DNA of 64,000 nt from Lamellibrachia satsuma (GCA_033239005.1 BSQZ01000013.1:10074782-10138781), one strand, 5' to 3'. Positions 24,226-37,007 are shown, counted from the first letter of the stretch. Numbers and translations are program-made. Notes: generated from the letters alone by a model not told the origin.

Positions 24226-25010
24226 TGAGACCTTGTTCTATGGATAAAGTGTTGACTAACATTACAAGGAGAAGTATCGATTTATTAAAAACCATTGCTT
24301 TTAAATTTCTGTTTGGTTAATCTGAAATATTGCATAAACCTAAAGGGAAATAAAAGTGATGATTGTGGGCCTATGCACCAATAAGAGTTACTAAAACATA
24401 ACCATCTGTAACTACAGTTAAGAATGTCACACCAGTGGTTTACTAGGAAAACACTTTTGAACACACAACATCTTAACTTCATGTGCTGCACCATACTGTC
24501 AGATAAGCCTATGTCACGAATGTCATAGTGAAATAAAAATATATTTGTATACGCCTATTACTATACTTGCCAATAAGATATGACTATGTTGTTTGCATTC
24601 AGACTCAACTAATGTAACATATTTTGGTTTACTATTCCTTTTTCTAATAAAATACCACGTTTGTTTGAGACTTTGCCTTTGTTCTGTGTATGCCCGCCTC
24701 ACTTAACACGCCACGCGTAGTCTGGGTAACCTGATTTTCATAGAACAGTGCAAGCGCTTATCGGTCACGCTGGTTAACATGTCAGCCCTCAGTCAATGGG
24801 AGAAATGACCGGAATCTCCCACTTTTAAAACACATTCTGAGTAAACCACTGGCCTGACATTCTTGATTTTAGTTAGTTGCACATGTTTTTTTATCTCTTT
24901 TAGGTGCATAGCTCTAAAACCATGACTTTTGTTTCAAAGTACCATCGACTCAACATTTACTTATGGTCAATTATGCAACGTGACCTATAAATGACCTATA
25001 TTTTGATGTA
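24226..25010. other. No gene; first copy of a ~115-bp direct repeat
   Basis: 24727-24840 recurs at 25504-25619 in the same orientation: ACCTGATTTTCA, GGTTAACATGTCAGCCCTCA and GAAATGACCGGAATCTCCCA are shared. Otherwise no gene was recognised. Confidence 0.65.
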
Positions 25011-25189
25011 CAATAACGACAAGTTCAAACCGCCATTTTGCAAGAATGCTTACCACACATTATATATAGCCCAGATCGTCAAACTGTTTTTCCAAGAAGC
25101 ACCAAAGAGCAGCGCAAATCTGTGCGTAACATTCTCCGACCGTGATGTGTGGTATGCATTCTTGCAAAATGGCGGTTTGAACTTGTCGT

Positions 25190-25195
<6 letters not shown>
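25011..25195. mobile_element. Long hairpin: 52-bp near-perfect inverted repeat, ~81-bp loop
   Basis: Left arm 25011-25062 contains ACGACAAGTTCAAACCGCCA then TTTTGCAAGAATGC. Right arm 25144-25195 is its reverse complement with about 3 mismatches. The right arm runs straight into the (TA)n tract. The size suits a MITE or foldback element. A hairpin RNA is possible if it is transcribed. Confidence 0.85.
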
Positions 25196-25367
<172 letters not shown>

Positions 25368-25376
25368 GAACAATTA

Positions 25377-25450
25377 TTGGACTCTCGATAAACCAATGGC
25401 TTTTTTGTCCTGTAGCTGTCTGTTTGGAGAGCAAGCACGCTGGTTCCACA
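25377..25450 (+). mobile_element. LINE 3'-end fragment
   Basis: GGACTCTCGATAAACCAATG and the following TTTTTTGTCC resemble the region just downstream of the LINE tail at 7525-7560 (GGAGTCTCGATACGCTAATA then CTTGTCC). Short, so tentative. Confidence 0.4.
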
Positions 25451-25503
25451 ACTGAGATACCAAAGTTATGAAAAGCCTCCCTTAATACGTGACAATAGTG
25501 TAG

Positions 25504-25619
25504 ATTACCTGATTTTCACACAACTGCGCATGCGTTTATCGGTCTCGCTGGTTAACATGTCAGCCCTCAGTAAACTGGAGAAATGACCGGAATCTCCCAC
25601 TTTCAGAAAACATTCTGGG
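25504..25619. repeat. Second copy of ~115-bp direct repeat
   Basis: Pairs with 24727-24840. About 780 bp apart, enclosing the hairpin and the (TA)n tract. Confidence 0.7.
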
Positions 25620-25945
25620 TCTCGATACTCGCACACAGACAACGTGGGAGCGTGTGACTTCAATCAGAGTCAGATTGTCGCCGCAGATACATTACTATGT
25701 CTCAGTATATCATGAAGGTTCATTTGGCGAAACTCTAATTCTAATCAAGAGCGACATTGTTTCCGGAACTTGACTCGCAGGAGAATTAGTGTGGCTGCAC
25801 TAGACCCACGGAATTACACGTCTGATTACGAGTGTCGTGTAGATACACTAATTAGGCCGGGTGCTCCTGTGACGACTTGTGTTCTATAGTGACCACTTCC
25901 CTATCGATGTTTGCTAGTTTCGATGTGTCAGCTGTGGTGGTCATG

Positions 25946-26105
25946 AGTGTGTGTGTGTGTGTGTGTGTGTGCGTGTGCGTTTGCGTTTGCGTGTGCGTTT
26001 GCGCGTACGCGTGCGCGTGCGTGTGCGTGTGTGTGTATGTGCGTGTGTCCGCGTGCGCGTGAGTTCGTGTGTTTGTGTGCGTGTGTACGTGTGCGCGTGT
26101 GCATT
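25946..26105. repeat. (GT)n / (GCGT)n microsatellite
   Basis: Pure (GT) at the start, then mixed GTGCGT, TTGCGT and GCGCGT. The Cys/Val/Arg frames are artefacts. Confidence 0.95.
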
Positions 26106-26824
26106 CGTTACAATGCACTGCTATATAAGGCACGAACACACTCAAACCTTCAATGCTATATTACGTGTGACAATTTGGATGACTCCAATACAATATACAC
26201 TACGCCACTCGACCGGGTATACATGAAACATTCACTTTCTCTTCTGCTTCCGCCTCTCGTAAAACAAGCTCGAGCCCCCAAATCAACAACCTCAAGAGTC
26301 CTTCAAAGATTACCTGCTGCCAAATATACTATGTTAACTTGATACGAACGAACTACTGCACTGTCTATCATCCGATGTCGTCCGTAATTAGTAGCACAAG
26401 CGCAGTAATCAAATCTGCGAAAATAGATGTATGTACTTCATTAAACAAGCGAAGTCCGCTGTTACTCATCCCTGGGTCAAGTACGAGTTGAGTGACACAT
26501 TTTCATTTTCATTTTCGTGGCTATGGATGAAAAAAGTGCGGAATAACTCCAGGAACGTTTTTATGGCGATACATGGGTACATATAACCCTAACATTTTAT
26601 AACAATTGGTCTAAAGGTGGGCTTTATCCAGCTTATTCCTCCACCTAGAACTATGATTATATCGACTGGTGTCAAATGTACAACGATAGACAATCTTGTA
26701 GCAATATAGATCAATCACACACAAGGATCAGTGATCATATAAGAGAACTGAAGGATAGGCTTAATGCCCAGTGACTGAATCTGCACAAAGTTGAACGCAA
26801 AAAGTGAGCCCACTTAATATGAAA
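26106..26824. other. No gene seen
   Basis: No recognisable coding, RNA or repeat signal apart from a GT tail at the start. Confidence 0.5.
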
Positions 26825-27135
26825 GCAGACGTGGTAGTACGGTGGATCTACTGGTGAGCAGACGTGGTAGTACGGTGGATCTACTGGTGAGCAGACGTGG
26901 TAGTACGGTGGATCTACTGGTGAGCAGACGTGGTAGTACGGTGGATCTGCTGGTGAGCAGACGTGGTAGTACGGTGGATCTACTGGTGAGCAGACGTGGT
27001 AGTACGGTGGATCTGCTGGTGAGCAGACGTGGTAGTACGGTGGATCTACTGGTGAGCAGACGTGGTAGTACGGTGGATCTGCTGGTGAGCAGACGTGGTA
27101 GTACGGTGAATCTACTGGTGACCAGACGTGGTAGT
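26825..27135. repeat. 33-bp tandem repeat, 9 copies
   Basis: The unit is GAGCAGACGTGGTAGTACGG followed by TGGATCTACTGGT. Later units alternate TCTACTGG and TCTGCTGG, implying a 66-bp dimer step. Eleven-residue open frames on both strands follow from 33 being a multiple of 3. Confidence 0.95.
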
Positions 27136-27204
27136 ACGCTAAGCTATTAGCGGGTCGAGTTTCTAACAGGCCGAAATTACCATTTACCGCCACAACGACA
27201 ATTT

Positions 27205-27445
27205 TATTTAACTTGTAGGGTCTACTTCTACTTGTACAGTCTACTTCTACCTTCTACTTGTACAGTCTACTTCTACCTGTACAGTCTACTTCTACTTGTA
27301 GGGTCTACTTCTACTTGCAGGGTCTACTTCTACTTGTACAGTCTACTTCTACTTGTAGGGTCTACATCTACTTGTACAGTCTACTTCTACTTGTAGGGTC
27401 TATATCTACTTGTACAGTCTACTTCTACTTGTAGGGTCTACTTCA
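27205..27445. repeat. ~19-bp tandem repeat (TCTACTTCTACTTGTA type)
   Basis: Two unit types, CTTGTACAG and CTTGTAGGG, alternate around TCTACTTCTA over about 12 copies. Confidence 0.9.
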
Positions 27446-28720
27446 CATAAGACGACCATGGAGAGATCCACTTTACGCAACGCCGCTGTCTCGTCTACCG
27501 TACGCTATTCACTTCTATATGTGTTTCGTATATTTTACAGGCGGGAGACAGTTTCGGAGTGGATGCCTGGCGTAACGTGCCCTCTTTGACAACCGCCAAA
27601 GGGTGTACACGTAGGTCAATCATGAAGGCAACGTAATTTGTCCGCTGGTAAAATTGCGGGCAACAAATACAAAAACCAACCATGATTTTGTGTTTGTTCG
27701 GAACAAAACAGTTTGTGGTAGGACTGGTAATTTTTAAACAACGTTTTCGAAATAGCACATTATTGGGCAAAATAATGGGAACACATGCTACTCTCAATAT
27801 TGCATGTGCTTCTCTCCTAAACGAATTCGGGATGAAACTACTCCTAAATTGTTATCAAGATGTAGAGTTGAAAGCAACGCTGCATTGCCTTACCTTGGAT
27901 GCCACGTCTGTCTCGACTCAACAATGGTAAGTATGTAAAAGTGGATTCGCCAAGTCGCGACCAGCACCCGTCTTTGTTTCGCTTGAATGGCAAGCCCGCG
28001 CGTCGCCTTTCACTGTCGTCCGTCTCTGATCGATATTTATCCGAGTGGACGCCGAGGGCACGCGACCAATCAGCGCACATCGCCGTTACGACGGCGTTGA
28101 TTGGTTGGATATCTACTTAGCCAAGGCTGGGTATCTTCATAGCAATACGTCGGGTATTATCTCGAAATGTACGAACGAAAATAATGTTTAAACATGACAA
28201 TGTTAAATTACTGCATGACATGGAATACACTGATTAAGAAAGATATCGTGACTTACGACAATTACGTAAGAATCGAAACTGATTGAAACAAATGGACAGT
28301 GTTAGATATCCGGTTCTACATATCCTAGGATTATCAAGTCATCTACTCAGACGTTCTTATTTATGTAATCCGCTAGTGTATCTTGCATGTGTAACTCGTT
28401 ACGTTTAATCTAGGGCCAAAGTTGTAATATGCATGCAGACGTGTAATAACAAAACATATTCAGGTTTACGTTATACAATTTACTGCCGGGTTTAGATAAG
28501 TGTTTGATAAAACTGTATAAAACAACACAGTGCAATTGACAATATACACAAACATACTAACTTAAAGGACTGTTGAACAAATCTGAGTTTTCCCGAATAA
28601 ACGGTAAAACACAATAATATGGACCCTGGGTGGATCCAGATCTCGAAAAGGGGGGTGCCCAGTTTCATAAAAAAAACCACGTGGTTGGACTTCTGGTCGT
28701 ATAGATTTATACTGCATATA
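27446..28720. other. No supported gene
   Basis: Short open frames near 27495-27930 and 27844-28120 exist on both strands. I recognise none of them, and they lack splice or start support. Confidence 0.5.
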
Positions 28721-28724
28721 TACG

Positions 28725-28790
28725 CACACACTCACGCACGCACGCACGCACGCACGCACGATCGCACGCACACGCACACATACACAGTAA
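28725..28790. repeat. (CGCA)n microsatellite
   Basis: CGCA repeats, with one ATCGCACGCA interruption, ending in CACACATACAC. Confidence 0.95.
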
Positions 28791-29002
28791 TCCCCTCTTT
28801 CACGGCCACCCTTCTGCAAAGTTGCGATGGCCTTATTAGAGGGGTGGTTTCTTGTGGGGGATTATCACCGAAATCGTTATTTGTTCATGGCAAAGTGTCT
28901 CAGGTGAAGAGGTGGCCTAGCTCTTGTCACATAAGCCGTGTACGAAATAGGAACCAAACAGCATAAATACCTTTTGTTTAAATGTACCTGATGGGCATGC
29001 CT

Positions 29003-29257
29003 GGATCTATCCATGACACCCCTGGATCCACCAATAATACCCCTGGATCTACCAATGACACCCCTGGGTCTACCAATGACACCCCTGGATCTACCAATGA
29101 CACCCCTGGATCTACCAATGACACCCCTGGATCTACCAATGACACCCCTGGATCTACCAATGACACCCCTGGATCTACCAATGACACCTCTGGATCTACC
29201 AATGACACCCCTGGATCTACCAATGACACCCCTGGATCTACCAATGACACCCCTGGA
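29003..29257. repeat. 21-bp tandem repeat, 12 copies
   Basis: The unit is GACACCCCTGGATCTACCAAT (21 bp), degenerate at the left end. It gives seven-residue open frames (NDTPGST on plus, GVSLVDP on minus). Confidence 0.95.
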
Positions 29258-29569
29258 TATATTCGTAGCAATGCTTCAGCAGCGTTATGTGATCGGGGTC
29301 TAAACCTAACATACTGATTCATAGTAATTATTATGTAACCGCAACTAAGTTGTTAATAACAGTCACCAAAATATTGGTTTGTTTTCGTGTGATTTGTTTA
29401 CATATTGAAAATTAATCTTTCCCTAATATCTAATCTAATATCCGATATAATGTTGACAAATAATATTGACGTAATTCTAAACTCCAGAATGCCAACTGAA
29501 AAATATGCCAATATAGTAAATGTTAACATTTATTTACATGTTTCTCGTGTCGATTGCTTGCTAACTCTT

Positions 29570-29990
29570 ACATGTTTCTATTGTTGCTTTCCTGAGTTTC
29601 CCTGTAGTCCGGGATAAGGCTGGCACCGATACCGGTCGTCGTTTTTTTGTTTCCCTTCTTCTTCGGCACTAACCGCGCTTCATTGCCGTCTCCACCAATC
29701 GTCTCCAGTCCCCACATCTCTCGCTCTTTTTCACTACGTCCCTCCCACTCCCGCAAAATCTCTCTTCACGCAGTCCTCCCATCTCAGTCTCGGTCTTACT
29801 CTTCCTCTTGAGACTCTCTCTCACACCAACTTCCTCCCTCAGCTCCTCCATTCTTCGCTTGTCTATTATTTTTATTCCCGCAGTTCTTCTAATCCAGTTA
29901 TTCTCGCAAACTTGCAGTTTCTCTAGTTGTTTTTCTGTCACCGCCATGGTCTCTACGCTGTATAGGTAGGCTGGTGTTAAGCATGAGCTA
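29570..29990 (-). pseudogene. LINE fragment (C-terminal part of a retrotransposon ORF)
   Basis: Minus-strand translation gives SCLTPAYLYSVETMAVTEKQ at about 29985-29930, then LEKLQVCENNWIRRTAG and RMEELREEVGVRESLKRK, ending in GDWRRLVETAMKRG near 29669. This order is typical of the region after the reverse transcriptase in a common animal non-LTR retrotransposon group. The part before GDWRRL is compressed and shifted compared with the usual GH-rich segment, and no RT motif is present. A short A/T-rich 3' part runs to about 29600. Confidence 0.8.
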
Positions 29991-31209
29991 ATTGCTATAT
30001 TGGTTTATAAAATCAGTTCTAGTTCGGAGATAATCCAGTTAATTAAATTATCTTAAACTCGTCTATTTGTGTTTCAAGAAAACGTCATTCTTTGAATGTG
30101 CCTATAATTATAATTACATCTACTCTGCAAACAGTAGACAACCAATGCAGGTGATGAGTCACAACGCATACAAACAAGACACATCAGTCAACACATCCTC
30201 AGTCATCACGGACGCAATGAAGACGCAAATCATCCATATATAAAGGTGAGGGGCCACGACGCCAACTCCATAACGCACACATCGCAATCCTGCACAATCC
30301 CCACGCACAAATCACGAAACGAAACTAATTTAATCTTGTGGGCGATTTTCGATGACGCACGTCCGGTTCTATATATATATATACATATTGGGGTTACCCT
30401 ATACTGTCTTCGCTATCGAGTGTATTAGTTGTGCCTGTGTTGATTGATTGCCTGTCGTGCGCGGTTGCGTCGTTGTAACTAGGAAACACGCAGGGAAAGG
30501 ACGGGGTATATACATTTCGACTTTGCACAAAGCCTTACGGGTGGACAAGCGTTCTGACAGTTTCCCGTTTTTAATACTGTTTCTTCTGTCTTGCAAATAG
30601 ATTGGACAAACATTGTGTAACTGACTTTAAACATTTAAATTGTGACGTCCATACACACAAAATCCGTCATTTCCTTACTTTTCTCCCTATGCCGTTAGGC
30701 ACACAAGACGTACAAAATAGCTAATACAATTTGTAAGACAAATGGCATTTTAAATAAAACTTAACACTGTTTTACCACTAAATATATCACCCATGACGTA
30801 CACTTATCTGTTAGCATCAATAACACCGGATTTTCAAGGTCCAAAAAACTCAGAATGAACTATCACGCTAGATACCTGGATGCAAGACTCACTGACTACC
30901 GTTGGAAGCTGAGACGATTTGTTATCGTGCTCATGACTTCAGTTCATTCAGCTGTGTAGATAACTACCTCGATATTGTGACGCATTTAGGTGGCATCTCG
31001 GTTAACTGTAAACTTCCGCCAAGAAAGCGTGATTAAACACTGGCTGTATGGGCCTAAATGTCACGGGAAAGTATTTAAATAACCGGACGGTTTTAAGATC
31101 GATAATACAGAAATGCAAATTAAGAGGTTAATGAAAATACATTATTTTCATTATTCTTGGTGTTTAACTGTTTAACTGTTAACTATTTGTGCAAAATAAC
31201 GCAAAAGTA
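29991..31209. other. No gene seen
   Basis: AT-rich. Short (TA) tract at 30370-30382. No conserved coding or RNA signal. Confidence 0.55.
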
Positions 31210-31345
31210 ATACATTTAACAATGCTTCCCAGAGAAGTTGAGATGGCCTTAGAATGAACAGGTCTGCCAGGGGGTGAAGTGTAAAGCGCTTTGAGCGGTC
31301 ATACGGACTGGATACCGCGCTATATAAGAACGTATATTTACTAAC
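31210..31345 (+). mobile_element. SINE 3' domain, 5'-truncated copy
   Basis: AATGCTTCCCAGAGAAGTTG, TGAACAGGTCTGCCAGG, GTGTAAAGCGCTTTGAGCGG and GCGCTATATAAGAACGTA occur in order, as in the fuller copies at 37.5 and 59.1 kb. Confidence 0.85.
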
Positions 31346-31920
31346 AAGATTCACATATTTAACATTACTATGTATCAAATGTTTTCTCTCTTAAAATCCT
31401 CGGACCCTCGGAGAAGAGATCATCTAAATACAACTTTTCGAGAGATCATTGATACACCACAATGGGACACATCGTGACCGCTGGAAGAACGTGGATGACA
31501 TAAGTAAGTAACTAGGCCTATGTGCAACATTAGCGTGTTAGTTCCATAATGCACACAAACTGATGTTTAAAAAGATATTTACGAGGCCAGTTAATAGTGA
31601 CGACTGGACAATCACAAATGTTTAGCGAAATTCAAAATCTCCCTAAATCTCACGAAGCGGGATTCTTGACCCGATAGACTGCACGGTGCTCAGTTGAAAC
31701 GCAATGGTCGTATTTAGTTCGGGTCATAGTTAATGAAATAGAAATGTGACTCCTACAGTGCGTAGATCATTGCTGACCGCAAGACCAGTGACTACGGGTA
31801 CAAATTAACATCGGTTTTTCGAGCTATCGGTGGAAACAAACACACAGTCAACCTAGTTGCGATCTCGCACAGTAGCAAGTATCAAGTATGGTATCTACCA
31901 ACTTATCTTTCCTTACCTAT
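31346..31920. other. No gene seen
   Basis: No recognisable coding, RNA or repeat structure. Confidence 0.5.
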
Positions 31921-31924
31921 CCTC

Positions 31925-32245
31925 TTCGGGCTTGGTAGAGATGAAGGCTGCAGTGTACTTTCTGCAGCTCACTCTGTCTGTGGCCACCTGCTTGTCTTCA
32001 CTCCAATGCCCCAGTTCTTTTTGTTATTTTCCTCCGTTTTTCGCCTCGTTTTCGTTGGGCGACATGGACACCTGAAGGCAAACGGAAAGTGTTCCGCTTG
32101 CCTCCAGGTGTCCACGTTAAAGCCCTCAGACAGATGCTGTCTTCATCCACTCTCAGGACGTATTCCGTCCAGTTCAATTTCCTTATTGTGACTTCTGTGC
32201 TTGTCTTCCTTAATTTGGTGTTAGAATAGAATATTTTCATTTAAC
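31925..32245 (-). pseudogene. LINE fragment (retrotransposon C-terminus), frameshifted
   Basis: Minus-strand frames give IRKLNWTEYVLRVDEDSIC and RALTWTPGGKR (32180-32075). After frame changes they give WSEDKQVATDRVSCRKYTAA and FISTKPEE (about 32010-31925). The pattern of a WxxHVLRMD-like block, a TW-P-GKR block and a final W-x-DR-x-x-YTAA block is the usual end of another LINE lineage, different from the ones at 7.1 and 29.6 kb. Clearly inactive. Confidence 0.75.
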
Positions 32246-32484
32246 ACTATTCATGGCACTTTAACTATTAGTATCCTTTTCCTTAAACGCTGTCCAGAAC
32301 AGAAATATGTCCAGCTTCCGGTTGTCACTTTCATTTGTCTACCGCAATAGTAACACCGATTTAACTATCAATCTCAAATTCAATCTCAAACTATCTGGGT
32401 CGGGTCAAAGGTTTCTGTTGCTTTTAAAGTTTCTTCCTCAAATAAACTTTTTAACTCGATTCATTATATAATAGTTTTTACAAC

Positions 32485-32640
32485 ACTAAACAAATCCACT
32501 TAGGCATGCCAGTTCGTTTGTGCAAATGTGGTACTTGGTTTTGATGAAATCGTATATAGAGTAATGCATTGTGTTTGACCTGATCCAGTCAAAATTTTAT
32601 GGAAAAAGGCACAGATATCATCGCCTCTATGTACTACGAC
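32485..32640 (+). mobile_element. Family A TIR element, partial copy
   Basis: AGTTCGTTTGTGCAAATGTG, TTGGTTTTGATGAAATCGTA and CTGATCCAGTCAAAATTTTA align with the first half of the copy at 56500-56600. Confidence 0.65.
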
Positions 32641-32779
32641 ATATTAAAAGCTATTAACACATTCTCAAGTTACCCAATCTAGCGATCAATGAAAATTCAG
32701 ATTAATGATTTAACAAAAGCACGTTATCTTCTTTAAAGGTTACGAAAATTAAAACCTACCTAGAAACCATTACGACATG

Positions 32780-33235
32780 CTAACTCGCTTATGCAACTTT
32801 TAAATATAGTTTTTTTGTGTGAAATCATCAGACAAACTATTAAATCACTTAATCTTTGATCAAACATTAATTGAAGTGAAAATGGAAACGCTGAAACATT
32901 TCACCCTTAGTGAAATTTAATAACTTTGTCACGTGATCGGCGAGAGGATGGAAGTCAAACCCATGATCAGTCTCGACCCCATAAAGTGTTTACCGTTTTG
33001 AGTCTTACCAGATGTAACGACTAAAGTAAATTATTTCGATGATTTTCGATTTATTAAACCGACTGCGGATATTACTTAAACTATTCACCCACTACATATT
33101 AATTAGGACATCAACGAACCGGATTCGTGACAGATTAAATTGGTTGAGGATGGATTTTTATATTGTTCACGCACTACACATTTGAAGATCAGTGAACCTG
33201 ATTCGCGATTAGCTATATGAATTGAGGAGGGAGAT
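32780..33235 (+). mobile_element. Family A TIR element with duplicated 3' end
   Basis: Starts at CTAACTCGCTTATGCAACTT, continues TGTGAAATCATCAGACAAAC, the GAAGTGAAAATGGAAACG block, a TTTCACC palindrome, GATCGGCGAGAGGATGG, ACCAGATGTAACGACTAAAG and GAACCGGATTCGTGAC with TTGGTTGAGGATGG at about 33130-33162. A second terminus follows at 33190-33235 (GAACCTGATTCGCGATTAGC, AATTGAGGAGGG). Two termini in tandem suggest nested or serially duplicated copies. Confidence 0.7.
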
Positions 33236-34415
33236 TTATCAAGTTATTTGCTAGGGTGGTTGACCCCAACGTTAACTGCACGAAGGGACATACATATATG
33301 TATAGCGTGGCTTCGTTTCAGGAAATAATCTTGTAAATTTAGACATCATGAGTCAAGAGCAAGATCACCTTAATTGCTAAAGGTTAGTAGTATATTATTA
33401 GGTTAAGAGTATGTTATTAATCCATAGACCAACGAACGATGTTATATCCAGATACATCAGCTGTCAAAACCGTGCGACAATTGGTCGTTCTGGGCACGGC
33501 ATCCCACGTTAACCAAGACCAAATCAATATGTTCCCCCTAAAACTGTGAGTAGCCCAATCAGGCTTTAAGCTATTTATTATTTATATAAATGACATTTGC
33601 AACGCATTAAAGCTAGTAAAGTTTGTCCTTTGGTTCTGATTTACTCAGACTAAGGGTGATACACTGCGAACGTGATAAGTAATATATTAGGATTGCGGAC
33701 GGACGGACGGGCTAAAGAACGTCAGAGGGTATGGATTTATCACCATGTGTATTGATGCTTGAACTTCCCTAATAGTCAAATGTTATAATTTGAACGGTTA
33801 ATAGCATTACGGATAAGCGTTTATAAATTAACCATTTTATTTGTAACTCGTTACAACAAGTACAATTACACAGAGAAAATGCGTTATAAAAACATAAAGA
33901 GTATAATTACAATGACGGAAGAACATGAGATATAATGTTGTACTCACTCTCACATATTTCAATATGATTTTATAGGTTAGCATAAGTAAACAATGTAAAA
34001 ACAAATACTATACATCTGTACTTCAGCGTAGTATAGTTAGCACCCTTAACCCGCATTCTAGCAACTTAACCAACCTGGTTTGTTTACTTTGTGTCATTCA
34101 AATGAATTTCGTCAGCACGCTTATGCAATAATGTCAGTGTTTTTTTTGCGGTTGCCGCCAAACAAACCTATTCTGAGCTCACACGTCAGTTTCGTAAGTG
34201 TGCTTGGGCTAACATGACTGTGTAGATCGCCAACTCTGTCAGTGTTCGACATGGCGTGGACTTAGTGAATCTCCACGTGGAAGCAACGTGTTGAGGCATT
34301 GGACACTTTCAATGGTCAACCATTCGTAGCACATAATCATCAACAACGATGATTTTAGTTGTTACCAAACAAACATGCAGACTCCAGATAAACTTCAGTA
34401 GAGTCCGGTGCACGC

Positions 34416-34417
<2 letters not shown>
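33236..34417. other. No gene seen
   Basis: AT-rich unique-looking sequence. No conserved gene was recognised. Confidence 0.55.
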
Positions 34418-34447
<30 letters not shown>

Positions 34448-34482
34448 AATGATAATGATTATGATGATGACGATGATGATTG
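34418..34482. repeat. (GAT)n repeat
   Basis: ATGATG run with AATGAT and GACGAT interruptions. Confidence 0.95.
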
Positions 34483-34548
34483 TCACGAGATAGACAGCTA
34501 TGTTGTTCATGCAATGACTCACACATGAATGAAGCCACCATTAATATA

Positions 34549-34572
34549 TGTGCGTGCGTGCGTGTGTGTGTG

Positions 34573-34604
<32 letters not shown>

Positions 34605-34640
34605 TGTGTGCGTGTGTGTGTGTGCGTGCGTGCGTGCATT
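34549..34640. repeat. (TG)n / (CGTG)n microsatellite
   Basis: Alternating TG and CGTG runs. Confidence 0.95.
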
Positions 34641-36189
34641 ATGGATGATTATAAACCCGTGCGCGGCTCAGCCACGGTACCTCGTTGTCAACATGTTGCG
34701 AGTTCCGCATCGCATCACAGAACCAACACACTAGCTGGACCGATTCACTGGTGATTAGCTACTATTGTTTTCTAAAGACCGCACCTTTGTACCTGTAGAT
34801 GTCCGTGCACTTGCACACACTCGCCAGTAATAGAAACCAGATCAGAACATTAGCAACGCTGTCGGAGTCAGACGATGCAAACACGAGCCGAAAGGAAGCA
34901 AGCAACATAGGGCAGCTGCAAGGCCTCCACGCCCGCTGGCGAACGACCAATTACTGGTGGCTGGCAGAGTGCAGGCGGCAGCGCGCTGTCTAATGCGATC
35001 TCCCAAGGAGACAGCGAGAAGATTGCCCGGATTCGTCATATCAGGTTTACACTCGACTGAACAGCACGTCGCTATGCTATGCGGTATTGTGTTGACGACA
35101 AAGATACCGGACTGCGTGAAATGGTAGAAGCGATTTTCGCCGTTTTTATCATTATTGAAGAATGTTTTGTAAAGGTCGCGAAACGTCTAGGGTCAGACGG
35201 TCTTACATTAACTTGTTGGACAGTGTTGAATAGGCTGACTGTTATTTGACGCGTATAAAACGGTATCCCGGTCCTGACAACATGTCACATATTTGCAAAC
35301 GGGGGCGAATGCATGGAGGAAGGTAAATGCCAGATGTAGATTCATGACGGGCCGAAAAATATCAACACAGATGGAAGGGAAAATGCCCATATAGTCTCGA
35401 AACGGAACGACAACAGCAGAAGCTGAACGTTTGCGCGAATAACTGAGTCCGAAAAATCAAAGGAGCAAAGAGGGTCGACGGGTATAAAAAAACAGTGCTG
35501 GATTAACAATGTGTGGTGGGGGGTTGGTACAAACTTTGTTGGGGGGGGCCTTAGCGAGTGCGTGAGAAGACGAAGATCGAGACGCGTTGTATTGACTACG
35601 GAGGTAACTCCGTACGTTAGCGTTTATTCAACTATGTTTGAGCATAGGCATTCACAGATTGTTGTCGACGACGGCTTACAAACATACATTCAAGACAATA
35701 CAGTGTACAGTGACATACCAGAAAATCATACAAGAAAACACAACGTCAAATACAGACCGTACTAGTTCTCCTGAGCAAACAAACAGTGACATCAAAATAC
35801 TTTCTACTAAATTAGTTGCCAACGTTTCTACAGATGTGATCATGTCAATAGTCAGATCTCATTGTACACCTGTTGAATTTTGTCAAACAGGTTTATGTCC
35901 GACAAAATCTCTTTCTGTGGGGCCCATTTTTATGGTGGGGGGATGCATGTACCATGGTTAATCCGGCACTGGTAGAAGGAGGATCAATGGCCCGAGGGAA
36001 GAGATTGTGATTCCGTTCAGCTTAACGGGAAGGATACGAAGAAGCTGAACGATGTGGGCAGGCCATTTGGTGCGGACGGAGGAGAACCGACTGCCTGCTC
36101 CTTAAATTCGCTTCAAGAATATGATATCCGCGCAGCGTTCACACATTTAACATTGGCACCTGTACTTTGGATGGTTATTTAGTTGATCA
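34641..36189. other. No supported gene
   Basis: Several short open frames (for example 34799-34993 and 35638-35961) have no recognisable similarity. A G-rich patch lies at 35515-35550. Confidence 0.5.
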
Positions 36190-36340
36190 TACGGTCGAGT
36201 GCCTATGTTCGGAAACTGAGATAAAGTTACACAAATCATTGCCTTACTCGGTAACACCGATATAATACGGTCGAGTGTTTATGTTCGGAAACTGAGATAA
36301 AGTTACACAAATCATTGCCTTGCTCGGTAACACCGATATG
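36190..36340. repeat. 76-bp direct duplication
   Basis: 36191-36266 is repeated at 36267-36340 (GTTCGGAAACTGAGATAAAG and GTAACACCGATAT in both), with a few substitutions. Confidence 0.9.
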
Positions 36341-36747
36341 CCGGCGCCAGCTTGGCTTCTTCGTTGTGTCGCAGTACCGAAAGAATATCTATGCGCTTTC
36401 ACTGTCATTGTCACACAAATACAGCAAATAGAATTATTTCGACGATTACGTAGGCATGTTAAAATTAGTGACATTTTGCATTTAATTTATTTGTGTATTC
36501 TTAATTTGTTTACAGTCCTTGGAATTGCTCAACACGATTTACATTTAATTTTGTGGTGTTGGTTTATGTGCAAAGATTGAGTTGTCTACAAACCACGACG
36601 TTGCACCGTCGAGTTTTACTTTGTTAACTAAAAATATAAACGTCATATTTCGGAACTGTTAAATATAATGTAGACAAAAAACTTACCATTCTTCGTAAAT
36701 GCATCTCGCCTGCCAGATTTGTATACAGTGAAATCTGCTGAAGCAAC

Positions 36748-36872
36748 CACCAGTTAACCACCAGTCAACCACCAGTCAACCACCAGTCAACCACCAGTCA
36801 ACCACCAGTCAACCACCAGTTAACCATCAGTCAACCACCAGTCAACAACCAGTTAACCACCAGTCAACTCCT
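36748..36872. repeat. 11-bp tandem repeat, ~11 copies
   Basis: The unit is AACCACCAGTC, with AGTTAACC and CATCAG variants. Confidence 0.95.
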
Positions 36873-37007
36873 CCCGAAATACCACGTATGTTAAGATATT
36901 TACCTGTATTACTGGACCACTTTTCGACCATCCATTGAGCGATCGCTTAAGACAGTTTTCACTATGGCCTTTATCACTGTAGTCTCGTGATAGAGAAGTG
37001 TTTAGAT

